Assembly: GCA_040007895.1 (NCBI GenBank)
Contig: JBDTUE010000232.1
Location: forward strand, 1-6,886
Origin: JADJLQ01 sp040007895
GTDB taxonomy: Bacteria > Bacteroidota > Bacteroidia > Chitinophagales > Saprospiraceae
Length of the DNA: 6,886 nucleotides
Reading direction: 5' to 3'
The translations under genes were made by a program, and so were the position numbers. This document shows, in pieces, positions 6,771-6,886 of this stretch (its first letter is position 1; each line of letters starts with the position of its first letter). Below the pieces are notes generated by a model. The model searched no databases. It saw only the letters and a list, made by a program, of their open reading frames with translations, and had not been told where the DNA came from.

Positions 6771-6886
6771 TCTCCCATTGCTTATACATATAATCAAAAA
6801 ATTTTGCGATTTTGATCCACGATTAATGTAATTAACCATAAATAGTTTTTCCTTAAAATACTTAACCAAGTGAATAGCGGACATCT

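Noticed and set aside
6567..6815. Plus-strand frame overlapping the end of the MutA-like gene and the hairpin
   Set aside because: Its translation is rich in Arg, Lys and Thr, resembles no family, and runs through the terminator-like stem. The overlapping MutA frame holds the conserved DPLSGS segment.
6793..6816. AT-rich inverted repeat ATCAAAA/TTTTGAT with a 10-base loop near the right edge
   Set aside because: Seven AT-rich pairs are expected by chance in such sequence, and no gene start is visible to give it an operator role.
6582..6884. Minus-strand open frame of about 100 codons crossing the right-hand hairpin
   Set aside because: It runs antisense through the MutA-like gene and through the 11-bp palindrome. 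It has no recognisable family features and would be interrupted by the minus-strand terminator signal.

Overview
The window reads as a stretch of chromosome from a member of the Bacteroidota, plausibly of the Saprospiria/Chitinophagia type. Three things suggest this: AT-rich, moderately low-GC coding sequence; start codons preceded by A/T-rich leaders without a Shine-Dalgarno match; and several exact matches to the Bacteroidota -7 promoter box TAnnTTTG upstream of genes. The gene families fit as well: a single-chain (alpha2) glycyl-tRNA synthetase, a secreted GH20 hexosaminidase with a C-terminal beta-sandwich, and a MutA-type methylmalonyl-CoA mutase small-subunit homologue. The assignment is an inference from protein style, not from a marker phylogeny.

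Layout. From 47 to 406 on the minus strand lies a small MmcQ/YjbR-family gene. Divergent from it, after about 195 non-coding bases, is a Gfo/Idh/MocA oxidoreductase with a twin-arginine-like N-terminus (602-1729, +). After about 270 non-coding bases comes the housekeeping gene for glycyl-tRNA synthetase (2000-3565, +), with a promoter-like sequence and a leader of roughly 95 nt. After another 261 non-coding bases comes a two-gene unit: a secreted beta-N-acetylhexosaminidase (3827-5683, +), whose TAA stop overlaps the ATG of a shortened MutA-like gene (5683-6708, +). The unit ends in a large symmetric hairpin (6707-6770) that overlaps the last stop codon. The final ~115 bases hold no gene I can support.

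How the genes work together. The three plus-strand blocks look like separate transcription units with unrelated jobs: periplasmic sugar-type oxidoreduction, translation, and extracellular amino-sugar release. The only tight pair is the hexosaminidase and the MutA-like protein, which are translationally coupled by a one-base overlap but have no obvious metabolic link. No CRISPR array, phage gene, insertion sequence, tRNA, rRNA or defence cassette is visible. I do not see an undescribed multi-gene system here. The points most worth a second look are the short, partnerless MutA homologue and the branched palindromic element after it.
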